Source of the DNA: Gandjariella thermophila
GTDB lineage: Bacteria; Actinomycetota; Actinomycetes; Mycobacteriales; Pseudonocardiaceae
Reading direction: 5' to 3'
DNA: 43,222 nucleotides
NCBI RefSeq assembly: GCF_005405885.1
Contig: NZ_BJFL01000036.1
Coordinates: forward strand, 1-43,222
A program made the translations under genes and the position numbers. The notes under the pieces are model-generated. The model worked only from the letters and a program-made list of their open reading frames with translations, was not told the origin of the DNA and ran no database searches. Below are positions 33,010 to 43,211 of this stretch, piece after piece. Positions within the stretch are counted from its first letter, which is position 1, and each line of letters opens with the position of its first letter.

Positions 33010-33393
33010 TCATGCGGCTGCCTCCTGCTTGCCCGACGGGCCCGAGTTCGCCTCCCGGGCCCGGTCCTCCTTGCGCGGCCGCCCCCTCGGCCGCTTGCGC
33101 GGGATGACGGCGCCGCGCTCGAAGATCTCGCCGCCCCAGACACCCCACGGCTCCCGCCTGGTCAGCGCGCCGGCCAGGCACTCGGCCCGCACCGGACACC
33201 CGGCGCATAGCTCCTTCGCCCGCTCCAGCTCGGCCGGTGACTCGGCGAACCACAGGTCCGGGTCGTTGACCCGGCAGGGCAGGTCGGCACCCTCGGCCGG
33301 GGCGGTGTCGAGCAATCCCGTGATCGCGGCCCCCTCGGCCGCGTCCCCCTCGGACAACGTTCCGCCGGGTATCGGAACGGTGGCGGTCAACAT
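33010..33393 (-). CDS. whiB7: WhiB7-type redox/antibiotic-response regulator
   Basis: 127 aa from ATG 33393 with GGGGAG six bases upstream. Four cysteines for the 4Fe-4S cluster are at 40, 63, 66 and 72 (LPC ... CAGCPVRAEC). The Gly-rich turn EPWGVWGGEIF (81-91) contacts sigma region 4, and the AT-hook RPRGRPRK (101-108) marks it as WhiB7 rather than another WhiB protein. WhiB7 activates intrinsic drug-resistance genes when translation is inhibited. Downstream of uvrD2, as in mycobacteria. A long leader with uORF and terminator precedes it. Confidence 0.95.
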   Translation of the reverse strand: MLTATVPIPGGTLSEGDAAEGAAITGLLDTAPAEGADLPCRVNDPDLWFAESPAELERAKELCAGCPVRAECLAGALTRREPWGVWGGEIFERGAVIPRKRPRGRPRKEDRAREANSGPSGKQEAAA

Positions 33394-33403
33394 GTACTAC
33401 TCC

Positions 33404-33433
33404 CCTTGTCTGGTCGAGCCTTGCCTGGTCGAG
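33404..33433 (-). repeat. Tandem 15-bp repeat in the whiB7 leader
   Basis: CTCGACCAGACAAGG and CTCGACCAGGCAAGG (minus strand) lie directly next to each other with one difference, between the attenuator and the whiB7 ribosome site. They could pair with other leader segments or arose by slippage. Confidence 0.6.
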
Positions 33434-33437
33434 TCGG

Positions 33438-33484
33438 AAAAACACGAAGGCCGCGGACCCGATATGCGGTCCGCGGCCTTCGTG
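33438..33484 (-). terminator. Attenuator terminator in the whiB7 leader
   Basis: CACGAAGGCCGCGGACC (minus strand 33484-33468) pairs perfectly over 17 bases with 33459-33443 around an eight-base loop, followed at once by TTTTT (33442-33438). It lies 45 bases before the whiB7 start, so default transcription should stop here. Confidence 0.9.
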
Positions 33485-33495
33485 AGCCTCGTCGT

Positions 33496-33513
33496 CCTGA
33501 CGGCGCAGTCAGG
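33496..33513 (-). promoter_or_regulatory. Hairpin over the uORF stop codon
   Basis: CCTGAC and GTCAGG form a six-pair stem with a six-base loop (33496-33513) that includes the uORF TGA (33509-33511). A ribosome ending or stalling there would open it and so alter folding just before the terminator. Confidence 0.5.
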
Positions 33514-33730
33514 GACTTCGCTCCCGTGCGGACAGCACAATCTCGGTCGGGAAGATCGGTCGGATACGCGGGCCGGACGCCGCGACACGCTTCACGGTGG
33601 CGTGCCAGCCAAGCCGCACCTGCTGGGCCATCAGCCGATCGGCGAGCGGCGCCCCGGGCATGCCGGCAGACATACCAAGACCCCCGGGGATCCGGTGGCC
33701 ATAGCGATCGTCGACGCGGCAGATCCTCAT
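33509..33730 (-). CDS. whiB7 leader uORF (73 codons)
   Basis: ATG 33730 with GGAGGAGG nine bases upstream opens 73 codons (MRICRVDDRYGHRIPGGLG ... IVLSARERSP), ending 25 bases before the terminator stem. Later in-frame starts exist at 33673 (ATG) and 33538 (GTG). Known whiB7/wblC leaders carry uORFs whose translation couples ribosome state to attenuation; position and signals here fit that scheme. The peptide itself is not recognised as conserved. Confidence 0.65.
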   Translation of the reverse strand: MRICRVDDRYGHRIPGGLGMSAGMPGAPLADRLMAQQVRLGWHATVKRVAASGPRIRPIFPTEIVLSARERSP

Positions 33731-33796
33731 CGCTGGCCACCTCCTCCGGGCTCTCGTGGCGAAACCTTTCGGGCCACTCGGGCCCGGCTTCAGCAG

Positions 33797-33832
33797 GCTA
33801 TTGCGCCCCAGGACAGGCCTGCAACAGGTTTT
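33797..33832 (-). promoter_or_regulatory. Candidate WhiB7-dependent promoter of whiB7
   Basis: On the minus strand AAAA (33832-33829) is followed after four bases by TTGCAG (33824-33819, -35), a 16-base spacer and AATAGC (33802-33797, -10). An A/T stretch just before the -35 is the known mark of WhiB7-activated promoters, which suggests autoregulation. It lies between the uvrD2 stop and the uORF. Confidence 0.5.
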
Positions 33833-33842
33833 CCGAGTTTGC

Positions 33843-35978
33843 TCAGGAGTCAGCCGATCGGGGGCCTTCGCCCTGCACCAGAGCGAGCACATCGGGGCCG
33901 TACCGCTCCAACTTGGCCGCCCCGATGCCGGAGATGGACACCAGGCCGGAGGTGTCCGAAGGGCGCCGCTCGGCGATCGCCACCAGCGTGGCGTCGGTGA
34001 ACACCACGTACGGCGGAACCTTGAGCTGGCGGGCCCGCTCACTGCGCCACGACTTAAGCCTGGCCAGCAACTCCTCGTCCACATCGGACGGACAACTCGG
34101 ACACCGGTCGAGCTTCAGCGCGGCCGCTCCGACCAGTTGGTCACCACACACCCAGCAGCGCCGGTTGCCGTTCTTCGCCGCGCCACCGTCACGCAGCCGG
34201 GCGGTGGGCCGCGCGGCCGGATGATCCTCCGGAATCAGCCCGTAGAGGAACCGGCTCCGCCTGCGATGCCGGCGCCCACCGGCCGAGCGGGACAGCGCCC
34301 AGGACAGCCACAGGTACACCCTGGCACGGGTGGCGCCCACGTAGAGCAGCCGCCGCTCCTCCTCGATCGCGGCGTCGTCGCCGTCCGCGTGCTGGATCGG
34401 CAGCGTGCCCTCGACCAAGCCGACCAGGAAGACCGCGTCCCACTCCAGACCCTTCGCCGCGTGCAGCGAGGCCAGCGTGACCCCCTCCACGGTCGGCGGG
34501 TGCTGGGCGTCCGCCCGCATCTCCAACTCGGCGACGTAGCGGGACAGGTCGGCACCGTCCAGCGTGCCTGCCAGTTCCTCGGCCAACTCGACCAGGGCGA
34601 GCAGCGACTCCCACCGCTCCCGGGCGGCGCCACCGGCGGGCGGTTCCGCGGTCAGCCCCTGCCCGGCGAGCACCGCGCGCACCGACTCGGGCAGGTCACC
34701 CTCGGGTGGCGCGGACGCGGCCGCCCGCAGCGCGGCCACCGCCTGCCGCACCTCGGGCCGGGCGAAGAACCGCTCGCCGCCCCGCACCAGGTACGGGATG
34801 CCCGCCTCGGACAGCGCCTGCTCGTACACCTCGGACTGGGCGTTCACCCGGAAGAGCACGGCGATCTGGCTGGCCGGCACCCCGGCGTCGAGCAGTTCCC
34901 GGATCCGCCGGGCCACCGCCGCCGCCTCCGCCGGCTCGTCGTCGAACTCGGCGAACTGCGGCTCCGGGCCGTCGGCGCGCTGGCCGACCAGCCGCAGCCG
35001 GGAGCCGGCCGGCCGGTCGCGCGCGGCGCCGATCACCCGGTTGGCCAGGCCGACGACCTGCGGGGTGGACCGGTAGTCGCGTTCCAGCCGCACCACGGCC
35101 GCCCCGGGGAAGCGGCGGGCGAACTCCAGTAACGGCCGCGGCGAGGCCCCGGCGAAGGAGTAGATCGTCTGGTTGGCGTCACCGACCACGGTGAGGTCGT
35201 CCCGCTCGCCCAGCCACGCGTCCAGCACCCGCTGCTGCAACGGCGTGACGTCCTGGTACTCGTCCACCACGAAGCAGCGGTACCGGTCGCGGAACTCGGC
35301 GGCCACGTCGGCGTGCTGCTCCAGCGCCGCCGCGGTGTGCAGCAGCAGGTCGCCGAAGTCCAGCAGCCGGGCCTTGTTCTTCAGCTCCTCGTAGGCGGTG
35401 TAGACCTGGGCCACCTGATCGGCGGGTAGCGGGGTGTCCCGGTGCACCTTGGCCGTGGCCGCGGCGTAGGCGTCCGGGCCGACCAGCGACGCCTTGGCCC
35501 ACTCGATTTCCCCGGCCAGGTCGCGCAAGGTCTCGCCGTCGGTGGCCACCCGCACCCGGTGCGCCGCCTGGCCGACCAGCCGCAGCTTGCTGCCCTCCAC
35601 CAGCTCCCACGGCTCGTCGCCGACCACCCTCGGCCAGAAGTAGCGGAGTTGGCGCAGCGCGGCCGCGTGGAAGGTGCGCGCCTGCGCGCCGTGCACGCCG
35701 AGCGCGCGCAGCCGGGTCCGCATCTCCCCGGCCGCGCGGGCGGTGAAGGTGACCGCGAGCACCTGGCCGGGCGAGACGTGGCCGCGATGCACCAGGTAGG
35801 CGATCCGGTGGGTGATCGTCCTGGTCTTGCCGGTGCCCGCGCCGGCGAGCACGCACACCGGGCCGCGGGGCGCGGTGACCGCGGCGCGCTGCTCCGCGTC
35901 CAGTGCCGCGAGCAGCCGCTGCTCGATGTCGACCGGCCGTCCCGCGGTTTGCGCGCCCTCCCCGTCCATGCCTGGCAT
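33843..35978 (-). CDS. uvrD2: ATP-dependent DNA helicase UvrD2
   Basis: 711 aa from ATG 35978; ATG 35969 (MDGEG) is an alternative with GAGG nine bases upstream. Walker A is [15 protein letters not shown], motif [15 protein letters not shown], motif [12 protein letters not shown] and motif [15 protein letters not shown], the SF1A set. The C-terminus has a CxxC...CxxC zinc module ([17 protein letters not shown]) and an HRDC domain ([20 protein letters not shown]), the combination that defines actinobacterial UvrD2. It takes part in DNA repair and replication. It diverges from the DUF4191 gene and precedes whiB7 as in mycobacteria. Confidence 0.95.
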   Translation of the reverse strand: MPGMDGEGAQTAGRPVDIEQRLLAALDAEQRAAVTAPRGPVCVLAGAGTGKTRTITHRIAYLVHRGHVSPGQVLAVTFTARAAGEMRTRLRALGVHGAQARTFHAAALRQLRYFWPRVVGDEPWELVEGSKLRLVGQAAHRVRVATDGETLRDLAGEIEWAKASLVGPDAYAAATAKVHRDTPLPADQVAQVYTAYEELKNKARLLDFGDLLLHTAAALEQHADVAAEFRDRYRCFVVDEYQDVTPLQQRVLDAWLGERDDLTVVGDANQTIYSFAGASPRPLLEFARRFPGAAVVRLERDYRSTPQVVGLANRVIGAARDRPAGSRLRLVGQRADGPEPQFAEFDDEPAEAAAVARRIRELLDAGVPASQIAVLFRVNAQSEVYEQALSEAGIPYLVRGGERFFARPEVRQAVAALRAAASAPPEGDLPESVRAVLAGQGLTAEPPAGGAARERWESLLALVELAEELAGTLDGADLSRYVAELEMRADAQHPPTVEGVTLASLHAAKGLEWDAVFLVGLVEGTLPIQHADGDDAAIEEERRLLYVGATRARVYLWLSWALSRSAGGRRHRRRSRFLYGLIPEDHPAARPTARLRDGGAAKNGNRRCWVCGDQLVGAAALKLDRCPSCPSDVDEELLARLKSWRSERARQLKVPPYVVFTDATLVAIAERRPSDTSGLVSISGIGAAKLERYGPDVLALVQGEGPRSADS

Positions 35979-36079
35979 CCTCGCAGAGTCCGACGCGGCC
36001 GCGATGCACCCCACACCCATGCCCCGGCGGCGCGGTCGGGGTGCGCGGGCAGAACAAACAGAGCCGTATCCTGGCAAGC

Positions 36080-36808
36080 ATGGCTGGCAAGCAGGACAAG
36101 GCGGCCGCCAGGGAGGCGGCACGCGCCAAGCGCGAGGAATCCCGGGCCAAGCGGGCGCAGATCTTCGAGGCGTTCAAGATGCAGCGCCGCGAGGATCCGC
36201 TGCTGATCCCGCTGATGCTGGGCGTGTTCCTCGGCGCGACCGCGATTGTCTTCCTGCTCGGCTTCCCCTGGCACGCGCAGTGGATGACGCTGCCGCTGGG
36301 CGTCGCGCTGGGCGTGCTCGGCGCGGTGGTGCTGTTCGGCCGGCGGGTGCAGAGCACCGTCTACGCGAAGGCCGAGGGCCAGCCCGGCGCCGCGGCGTGG
36401 GCGCTGGAGAACCTGCGCGGCGGCTGGCGGGTGTCGACCGCGGTAGCCGGCACCACCCAACTCGACGCGGTGCACCGGGTGCTCGGCCGGCCGGGCGTGA
36501 TCCTCGTCGCGGAGGGCGCCCCCAGCCGGGTGAAGAACCTGCTGGCGCAGGAGAAGAAGCGGGTGTCCCGGCTGGTCGGCGACACGCCGATCTACGACGT
36601 GCTGGTCGGCAACGAGGAAGGCCAGGTGCCACTGCGGAAGCTGCAGCGGCACATCATGAAGTTCCCGCGCAACATCAGTTCAGCGCAGGTGGACTCGCTG
36701 GAGACCAGGCTGCAGGCGCTGAGCAGCCGCGGCGCCGCGCTGCCGAAGGGGCCGATGCCACAGGGTGCCCGCATGCGGAACGTGCAGCGGACCATCCGGC
36801 GTCGGTGA
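36080..36808 (+). CDS. DUF4191 membrane protein
   Basis: 242 aa from ATG 36080; TATCCT lies seven bases upstream, a good leaderless promoter. A charged N-terminal helix ([20 protein letters not shown]) is followed by two membrane helices (about 40-58 and 65-85), then the cytosolic domain with [20 protein letters not shown] and [20 protein letters not shown]. The family is actinobacteria-specific and of unknown function. It is convergent with the RDD gene, their ends seven bases apart. Confidence 0.9.
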   Translation: MAGKQDKAAAREAARAKREESRAKRAQIFEAFKMQRREDPLLIPLMLGVFLGATAIVFLLGFPWHAQWMTLPLGVALGVLGAVVLFGRRVQSTVYAKAEGQPGAAAWALENLRGGWRVSTAVAGTTQLDAVHRVLGRPGVILVAEGAPSRVKNLLAQEKKRVSRLVGDTPIYDVLVGNEEGQVPLRKLQRHIMKFPRNISSAQVDSLETRLQALSSRGAALPKGPMPQGARMRNVQRTIRRR

Positions 36809-36814
36809 CCCGCC

Positions 36815-37267
36815 TCAGCGGGTGCGCACGACCACCGTGCCGGTGGCCCGGTCGTGCAGCCCCCGATTGTCGGCGTTCCAGATGACGGCCGGCACGATGA
36901 GGAAAACCAGCAGGGTCCGCAGGGCGGCGCGGGGAATCCCGACCAGGCTGGCACCGTCCAGCCGGGCCACTCGGATGCCCAGCAGCGCCATGCCGGGCGT
37001 GAACCCGAAGACGCCCACGCCGGTCAGGGTGATCGCGAACCAGGCGAGCAGGCTCCAGTTCCTCGGCAGCTCGGGGTAGGTGAACAGGCCGGCCACGCCG
37101 GCCGACAGCAATGCGTCGATCAGCAGCGCCACCGCCCTGCGGCCGGTGGGGGACACCGAGTTCGGCCCGCTCTCCGGCAGTCCGAGGCGCTCGCCGCGCC
37201 AGCGCTGGCCGCCCTGCCCCGCCGAGGCCGGCGGCCCGGACAGCCACGAGCCGGTCCACCTACTCAC
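36815..37267 (-). CDS. RDD family membrane protein
   Basis: 150 aa from ATG 37267. The N-terminus (about 1-35) is polar. The RDD domain starts at SPTGRRAVALLIDALLSAGV with the Arg-Asp pattern, and has helices at about 45-62, 72-90 and 110-130, with FTPGMALLGIRVARLDG between the last two. Function unknown, thought to be transport or stress related in some members. It commonly neighbours glnA in actinobacteria. Confidence 0.85.
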   Translation of the reverse strand: MSRWTGSWLSGPPASAGQGGQRWRGERLGLPESGPNSVSPTGRRAVALLIDALLSAGVAGLFTYPELPRNWSLLAWFAITLTGVGVFGFTPGMALLGIRVARLDGASLVGIPRAALRTLLVFLIVPAVIWNADNRGLHDRATGTVVVRTR

Positions 37268-37337
37268 CCCACCAGCGTAAGGCGGTCATCACCGACCGCC
37301 TCCGGCGAGGGCTCCGCAACACCAGCGCCCGACCCCG

Positions 37338-37375
37338 TTAACATCGGCGAAACATACGGGTGACGGTCGGGCAAC
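37338..37375 (+). promoter_or_regulatory. GlnR box upstream of glnA
   Basis: TTAAC, GAAAC, GTGAC and GCAAC occur at 37338, 37349, 37360 and 37371, each separated by exactly six bases. This follows the GTnAC-n6-GaAAC pair pattern of actinobacterial GlnR sites, two pairs in a row. It lies about 110 bases before the glnA start and should give nitrogen control. Confidence 0.75.
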
Positions 37376-37486
37376 ACCCCGCTCTTAGCGTCGTCGCGCA
37401 AGGCCGGCTGCGCACCGCACCGACCCCGGCAATAGCGTGCACGGCGCCGGCAGAGTCGGCAATTCAGACATAAGGAGCCAGCGAGG

Positions 37487-38911
<1,425 letters not shown>

Positions 38912-38985
38912 TCGCATACCGGGTTTGACCTGGTAAAACGCCTGTTTGCGACCACCCTAGGCCGTCTACAGGCCGTCATAGCGAA

Positions 38986-39024
38986 AAACGGCCGGTTCCG
39001 CTGCCTATGCGGAACCGGCCGTTT
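38986..39024 (+). terminator. Terminator after glnA
   Basis: AAACGGCCGGTTCCGC (38986-39001) pairs perfectly with 39009-39024 around a seven-base loop, with A and T runs at its base on both strands. It lies 75 bases after the glnA stop and marks the edge of the accessory region. Confidence 0.85.
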
Positions 39025-39166
39025 GTCACTGTCCGTGACCACGGTTGTATCGTCGCAGCTCAACGGCCCAGTTGAAGGCGGCTCCCCTGCCGCAACCGGC
39101 GAGGAGGGACCAACGAGTACCTTCCCTTTAGCGTTCAGACCTCACCTCCGGAGGGGGACGGGACGG

Positions 39167-39904
39167 GTGGTACAAACGACGCCGCCGGACTTCGGCCAGC
39201 GCCTCGCCGAGTTCGGCTCGGCGAGATTTCGCGAACTGCGGCCGGGACAACGTCTGGTCCTCGAAACGTATGCCGAGCACCATGTCGACACCGCTGACCT
39301 CGCGATCGAGATGCCGACAGGTGAGGGAAAGACCCTCCTGGCCCTGCTGATCGCCGACTACGCCCTCGACCGCGGATGGTCGGTGGCCTACCTGACCGGC
39401 ACGCGCCAGCTCGCCGAGCGGGTCGAGGACGAGGCTGACGCTCTGGGACTGGACGTCGTGCGCTTCGCAGCACGGGATTACGGCGGCGCCAAGCTCGACG
39501 ACTACCACCAGGCCAACGCTGTTGGCGTGATGAACTACTGGGTCTACTTCAACAGCAGTCCGGTCCCCAAGCCTGCCGACCTGGTCATCTTCGACGACGC
39601 CCACCTTGCCGAGCAGCCGCTCAGCGGGCTGCAAACGCTGCGCATTCCAGACAAGCAAGGTGCCGCCCGCGAGCTCTACCAGACGATCTGTGAGCTGGTC
39701 GTCGCGCACACCGACGCCTACCCCGGCCTGCGGGCCATGCTCGATGGCACCGCCCGACTCGGTACACCACCCGAACTGTTGTCCTTTAGCGACTGGGCCG
39801 CGATCGCGGGTCCGGCACGCGACGCGATCGAGGCATCGCCCTTCAGCACCGAGGACGAGATCAAGTACGTGTGGCCCACCGTCCGGGACCATCTCGGCCA
39901 GTGA
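39167..39904 (+). CDS. DEAD/DEAH-type helicase, N-terminal part, ends at in-frame TGA
   Basis: 245 aa from GTG 39167, with GGAGGGGG nine bases upstream; the frame is open further back but lacks a good start. Residues about 20-35 (FRELRPGQRLVLETYAEHH) form a Q-motif-like region. Walker A is IEMPTGEGKTLLALL and Walker B is LVIFDDAHLAEQPL. Motif III would follow beyond the stop. The TGA at 39902-39904 interrupts a frame that continues with GLLIGPSGIEIRPYHPP and YLSATLGS, so this is one gene split by a nonsense codon, or a read-through product. On its own the fragment cannot be a working helicase. Confidence 0.7.
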   Translation: MVQTTPPDFGQRLAEFGSARFRELRPGQRLVLETYAEHHVDTADLAIEMPTGEGKTLLALLIADYALDRGWSVAYLTGTRQLAERVEDEADALGLDVVRFAARDYGGAKLDDYHQANAVGVMNYWVYFNSSPVPKPADLVIFDDAHLAEQPLSGLQTLRIPDKQGAARELYQTICELVVAHTDAYPGLRAMLDGTARLGTPPELLSFSDWAAIAGPARDAIEASPFSTEDEIKYVWPTVRDHLGQ

Positions 39905-41743
39905 GGCCTCCTGATCGGCCCCTCCGGCATCGAGATCCGCCCCTACCATCCGCCGACCACGCTCAGCCCCTGGTACAGCCAGGCCAAACAGCGGATCTAC
40001 CTGTCGGCCACCCTCGGCTCGATGGACGATCTCCAGCGGCGCGTCGGCGGCGGCCAGGTCACTCGCCTGACCACCACCGGGCCGCTGCCGCTCGGTGCCA
40101 CGGGCGAACGGCTGCTGGTGTTGAACCCCAGCTCGGAACAGCCCTTCGAGCAGAACGTGCTCGGTTGGGCACTCAGCCAAGCCCAAGCCGCGGGCGGCCG
40201 AGCCGCCTGGCTGTGCGCCAGCCACGCTGAGGCCGACAGCCTCCAAGAGATCCTCGTCGCCGGTGGTCAGCAGGTGTATCGCCTGCGTCCCGGCGACGAC
40301 GCGATGGTCGACACGTGGAGCCGAGTCGCGAACGGACACTTGGTGACCGCGGGCCGCTACGACGGCCTCGACCTTGCCGGCGACGTCTGCAAGCTGGTCA
40401 TCATCACCACGGTCCCGCAAGCCAGCAGCGAGTTTGAGCGGTTTATCGTGGCCTACCTGGGTGACGCCAGCTTCATGCGCCACCGCGTCGGCCAACGGGT
40501 CACCCAAGCGCTCGGCCGCGCCAACCGCGATACCACCGACCGTTCCCTCTACCTTGGCTTGGATCCCACGTTCGCCCAAATGCTCGCCGACCCAGCCGTC
40601 CGCAAGTCGATTCCCGCTGGTACCGAACCCACCATCCGCACCGCGCTGGAGATCTACGATGAGGGCTGGGACGGCACCCTGCGCGCGTGCCACACCTTCT
40701 GGCGTAACCCACAGCAGTCCCCAGCAGCCGAGCAACCAGTACCACGGCGGAAGGCCCGCCCCGGCCGCAACACCGGCGGAAGCAGTGACGTGTCTAGCGC
40801 CGACGCGGAGGTGTCGGCGGTGACTGAACTGTGGATCGGCGACCACCGGACCGCCGCCAGCAAGGCACATGAGGCCGCAGCACAACACGCTGCCGCTGGC
40901 GAGACCGAGCACGCCGCGTTCTGGCGGTACGTCGAGGCCCACGCCCACTTCGCCCGCGGACGACCGCAAGACCTCGCCGTTGCCCGCGCAGCCTTGGAGG
41001 AGGCCACCGCGAACGGCCCCCGTACGACGTGGTTCCGCCGGTTGGCCCGCACGGTCGCGGACCTCGAAGGCTACGACCGTACCGCCGACGACACCGACCG
41101 GTTCTTCCTCGCGTGGGACGAGTGGCGCCGCGAAGCCGGTAGCAGGCTCGACCGTGCACTCTCCGCGGGTCGAACTCTGCTGGCCGGCAGCCACGACCAG
41201 CAGTGCGAAGGGCTGAGGGTCCTCGCTCGCCTGGCCGGTGCCAGTGGCGAACGCCCACCGAAGATCGAGCAGAGCGCCACCGACTGCCGCTGGACCTGGT
41301 CTACCCCGAAGCGCGCGGAACGCCGGGTGTGGGAGGTCAAGACCGTTCCGAAAGGTGAGCCGAAGCCGCTCATCCGCGGCGACGTGAACCAACTGCTGGG
41401 CCAGATCGAGGTCGAGACCAGGCGTTCGGCGAAGACCCGCGTCTACGGCTGCCTGCTTACCCCGGCGACCACGGCCAACGACGACGCCGCCGAGGCGGCC
41501 CACGACAAGATCGTACTGATCAACCACGGTGCCGCCATCCGCCTGTACGACCTGCTGGCTGCCCGGCTCCGGCAGTACGACGCTCTGTGCGGCGACGGCA
41601 ACGCCGAAGCACGAGGTGACGCCCGGACCAAGATCGAGGCGCTCCTGCCCCACAAAGACGGCTGGCTGGGCAAGCTGCTCGCGCCATCGCGCGGCAGGCT
41701 CGTCACCGTCGACGACATCGTCGCAGTCTTCCCTTCGAGCTGA
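39905..41743 (+). pseudogene. Helicase C-terminal part with PD-(D/E)XK-like domain
   Basis: Continues the frame of the preceding helicase fragment after its TGA. It begins with motif III (YLSATLGS) before the first ATG at 40022, which has no ribosome site; a protein from 40022 (573 aa) would lack that motif. Motif V (TAGRYDGLDLAGD) and motif VI (QALGRANRDTTD) resemble DinG/XPD-type enzymes. After a linker (about 240-400) comes DCRWTW ... RVWEVKT with candidate residues Asp421, Glu438 and Lys440 (numbered from 40022) and QLLGQIEVE, a likely PD-(D/E)XK nuclease core. Whole gene: about 858 codons. Domain make-up is seen; a defence role is inferred. Confidence 0.6.
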
Positions 41744-41779
41744 TTTCCGGTGCCTGACGTGGTGCATCGCATTCGCCTG

Positions 41780-41811
41780 CCGTGGACGGGACTGTGCATC
41801 CCAGTCCACGG
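41780..41811. terminator. Hairpin between the convergent accessory genes
   Basis: CCGTGGAC (41780-41787) pairs with GTCCACGG (41804-41811), and GGGA/TCCC extends the stem across one bulged base. No T tract. It lies between two convergent genes and could end both transcripts. Confidence 0.45.
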
Positions 41812-41841
41812 CGGCCATTAGCTCGACGAGGAGCTTTCCGT

Positions 41842-43200
41842 TCACGCGGCCGATTTCTCCGCGCGGTCGAGCAATTCCTTGCCGAGCCGCCGGAGTCGGC
41901 GTCGGACGCGGACTCCATATTTCTCGGGAAGCCCACACATCTCGGCCGCTTGCGCCCATGTGCATCCCTGCTCGGCCCAAACGACCGCCACCCGGTACTC
42001 ATCCTCCTTCAATTTTCCAAGCACTCGGGCGACGCGATCGTCGCTCCAGCGTCCTATTCCAAGACAGACAATGTCCTCGACCTTTTGCGGATCGGCAATA
42101 TGGTCACGAAGCTGGGGACTGTCGTCGTCAGTAACCGGAGACTGAATCTGACGGTCGAGATAGTCCACCGGCTTTCCGCACAATTGCGTCTCACCAAGGA
42201 GCCGCAGTGCACGGTGTTGCAAAATAGTTTCATTTCGCAGGCGATCGAGCAGGCCACGTCCACCCAGCGTGTCCCTGTCGTCAGGGTCAGGGTCGGGGTC
42301 GTCGAGTGACGCAAACAGCAGGGCATTGGCGGTCGCGTTGACCAGGCCGTCGGTTGGTTGGAGATTGAGCCAGTCCTCAGTGAACCGAGCGACCGCTTCT
42401 TTGCTGTCCTGCCAGGGTTGGTTGACTACCGCATCACGTGCGTGGAGGGCCGCCTGTCGGGCTTGTCGAGCAGCGGCGACAGCGCACAGCACGTCGTGTT
42501 GCCGATGCCGATTCAGTCGGCCAGGACGTTGCTGGAGTCCTTCAGCGGGCGCAAGGCCGTGGGCGACCTCCCCCCAACGGGACAGCAGGTCGGTGAGTTC
42601 CCTTTCCAGAACGCTGGCCGCTACAGGCAATACTTGATCGACAGACCCGACGACGGTCGGCTTGAGGTACCCTCGCCGCGCGCCAACAGGAGTCAGCCAA
42701 GCCGCAACATTGTACGTATCCGTGTCGAGCGGTCGAAATTGGTCGACACGATGTTCTGGCCGGTCCAGAAGCTGAGTGAGTTTCTCCGACGCCTTCCGCA
42801 CGTCACGAATGGCCACTCCTTCAAGGACGGCCGCCGCAATGAGGTACGCGCTCGTAGCCGCCGCTGTGACATTCCGCGCCGATCCTTGGTCAAAGTGACG
42901 CGCCGGCAGTTCGTCAAACGATCTCGCACCGTCGTCCGAGTGCGCAGTGAGCCACTGGTATATGTCCGCCATCCACCGGGCGCCGGGGTTCAACGTTGGC
43001 TGAATGTTGTTCTTGACCTGGATGAGGACGATCGTCCCGTTGGGGTCTCGCCACATGATGTCAGCCCAAGCATCGACTGGGGTCTCGGTCATCGGTCCCT
43101 GAGCTTGACCCCGTTCTCCGGACACGTTGGGTGTGGTGTCAGCCGCCGTGGTGAGGCGACGTCTGTCGTGTCTCAAACTGGATGGGGCTGAGCATTCCAA
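41842..43200 (-). CDS. Putative nuclease with sigma-region-4-like HTH (5' end at window edge)
   Basis: Up to 452 aa; the frame stays open to the window end, so the start is uncertain (TTG 43200, ATG 43092, or outside). Near the N-terminus WADIMWRDPNGTIVLIQVKN has the Asp ... Gln-x-Lys pattern of Mrr/PD-(D/E)XK-type nucleases. The middle (about 100-330) is helical and unrecognised. The C-terminus, LKEDEYRVAVVWAEQGCTWA then QAAEMCGLPEKYGVRVRRRL, is a sigma-70-region-4-like helix-turn-helix with a basic end. Base composition is less GC-rich than in the core genes, a sign of transfer. Convergent with the helicase-nuclease gene. Confidence 0.6.
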   Translation of the reverse strand: MECSAPSSLRHDRRRLTTAADTTPNVSGERGQAQGPMTETPVDAWADIMWRDPNGTIVLIQVKNNIQPTLNPGARWMADIYQWLTAHSDDGARSFDELPARHFDQGSARNVTAAATSAYLIAAAVLEGVAIRDVRKASEKLTQLLDRPEHRVDQFRPLDTDTYNVAAWLTPVGARRGYLKPTVVGSVDQVLPVAASVLERELTDLLSRWGEVAHGLAPAEGLQQRPGRLNRHRQHDVLCAVAAARQARQAALHARDAVVNQPWQDSKEAVARFTEDWLNLQPTDGLVNATANALLFASLDDPDPDPDDRDTLGGRGLLDRLRNETILQHRALRLLGETQLCGKPVDYLDRQIQSPVTDDDSPQLRDHIADPQKVEDIVCLGIGRWSDDRVARVLGKLKEDEYRVAVVWAEQGCTWAQAAEMCGLPEKYGVRVRRRLRRLGKELLDRAEKSAA

Positions 43201-43211
43201 TGCTGGAATGC
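43192..43211. other. Inverted repeat at the window end
   Basis: GCATTCCA (43192-43199) and TGGAATGC (43204-43211) form a perfect 8-bp inverted repeat with a four-base spacer. If the nuclease-HTH gene starts at ATG 43092 this would be an operator about 100 bases upstream; otherwise it lies inside the gene. Confidence 0.4.

Noticed and set aside
39128-41980. 950-codon open frame on the minus strand
   Set aside because: Antisense to the helicase gene, whose motifs are clear on the plus strand.
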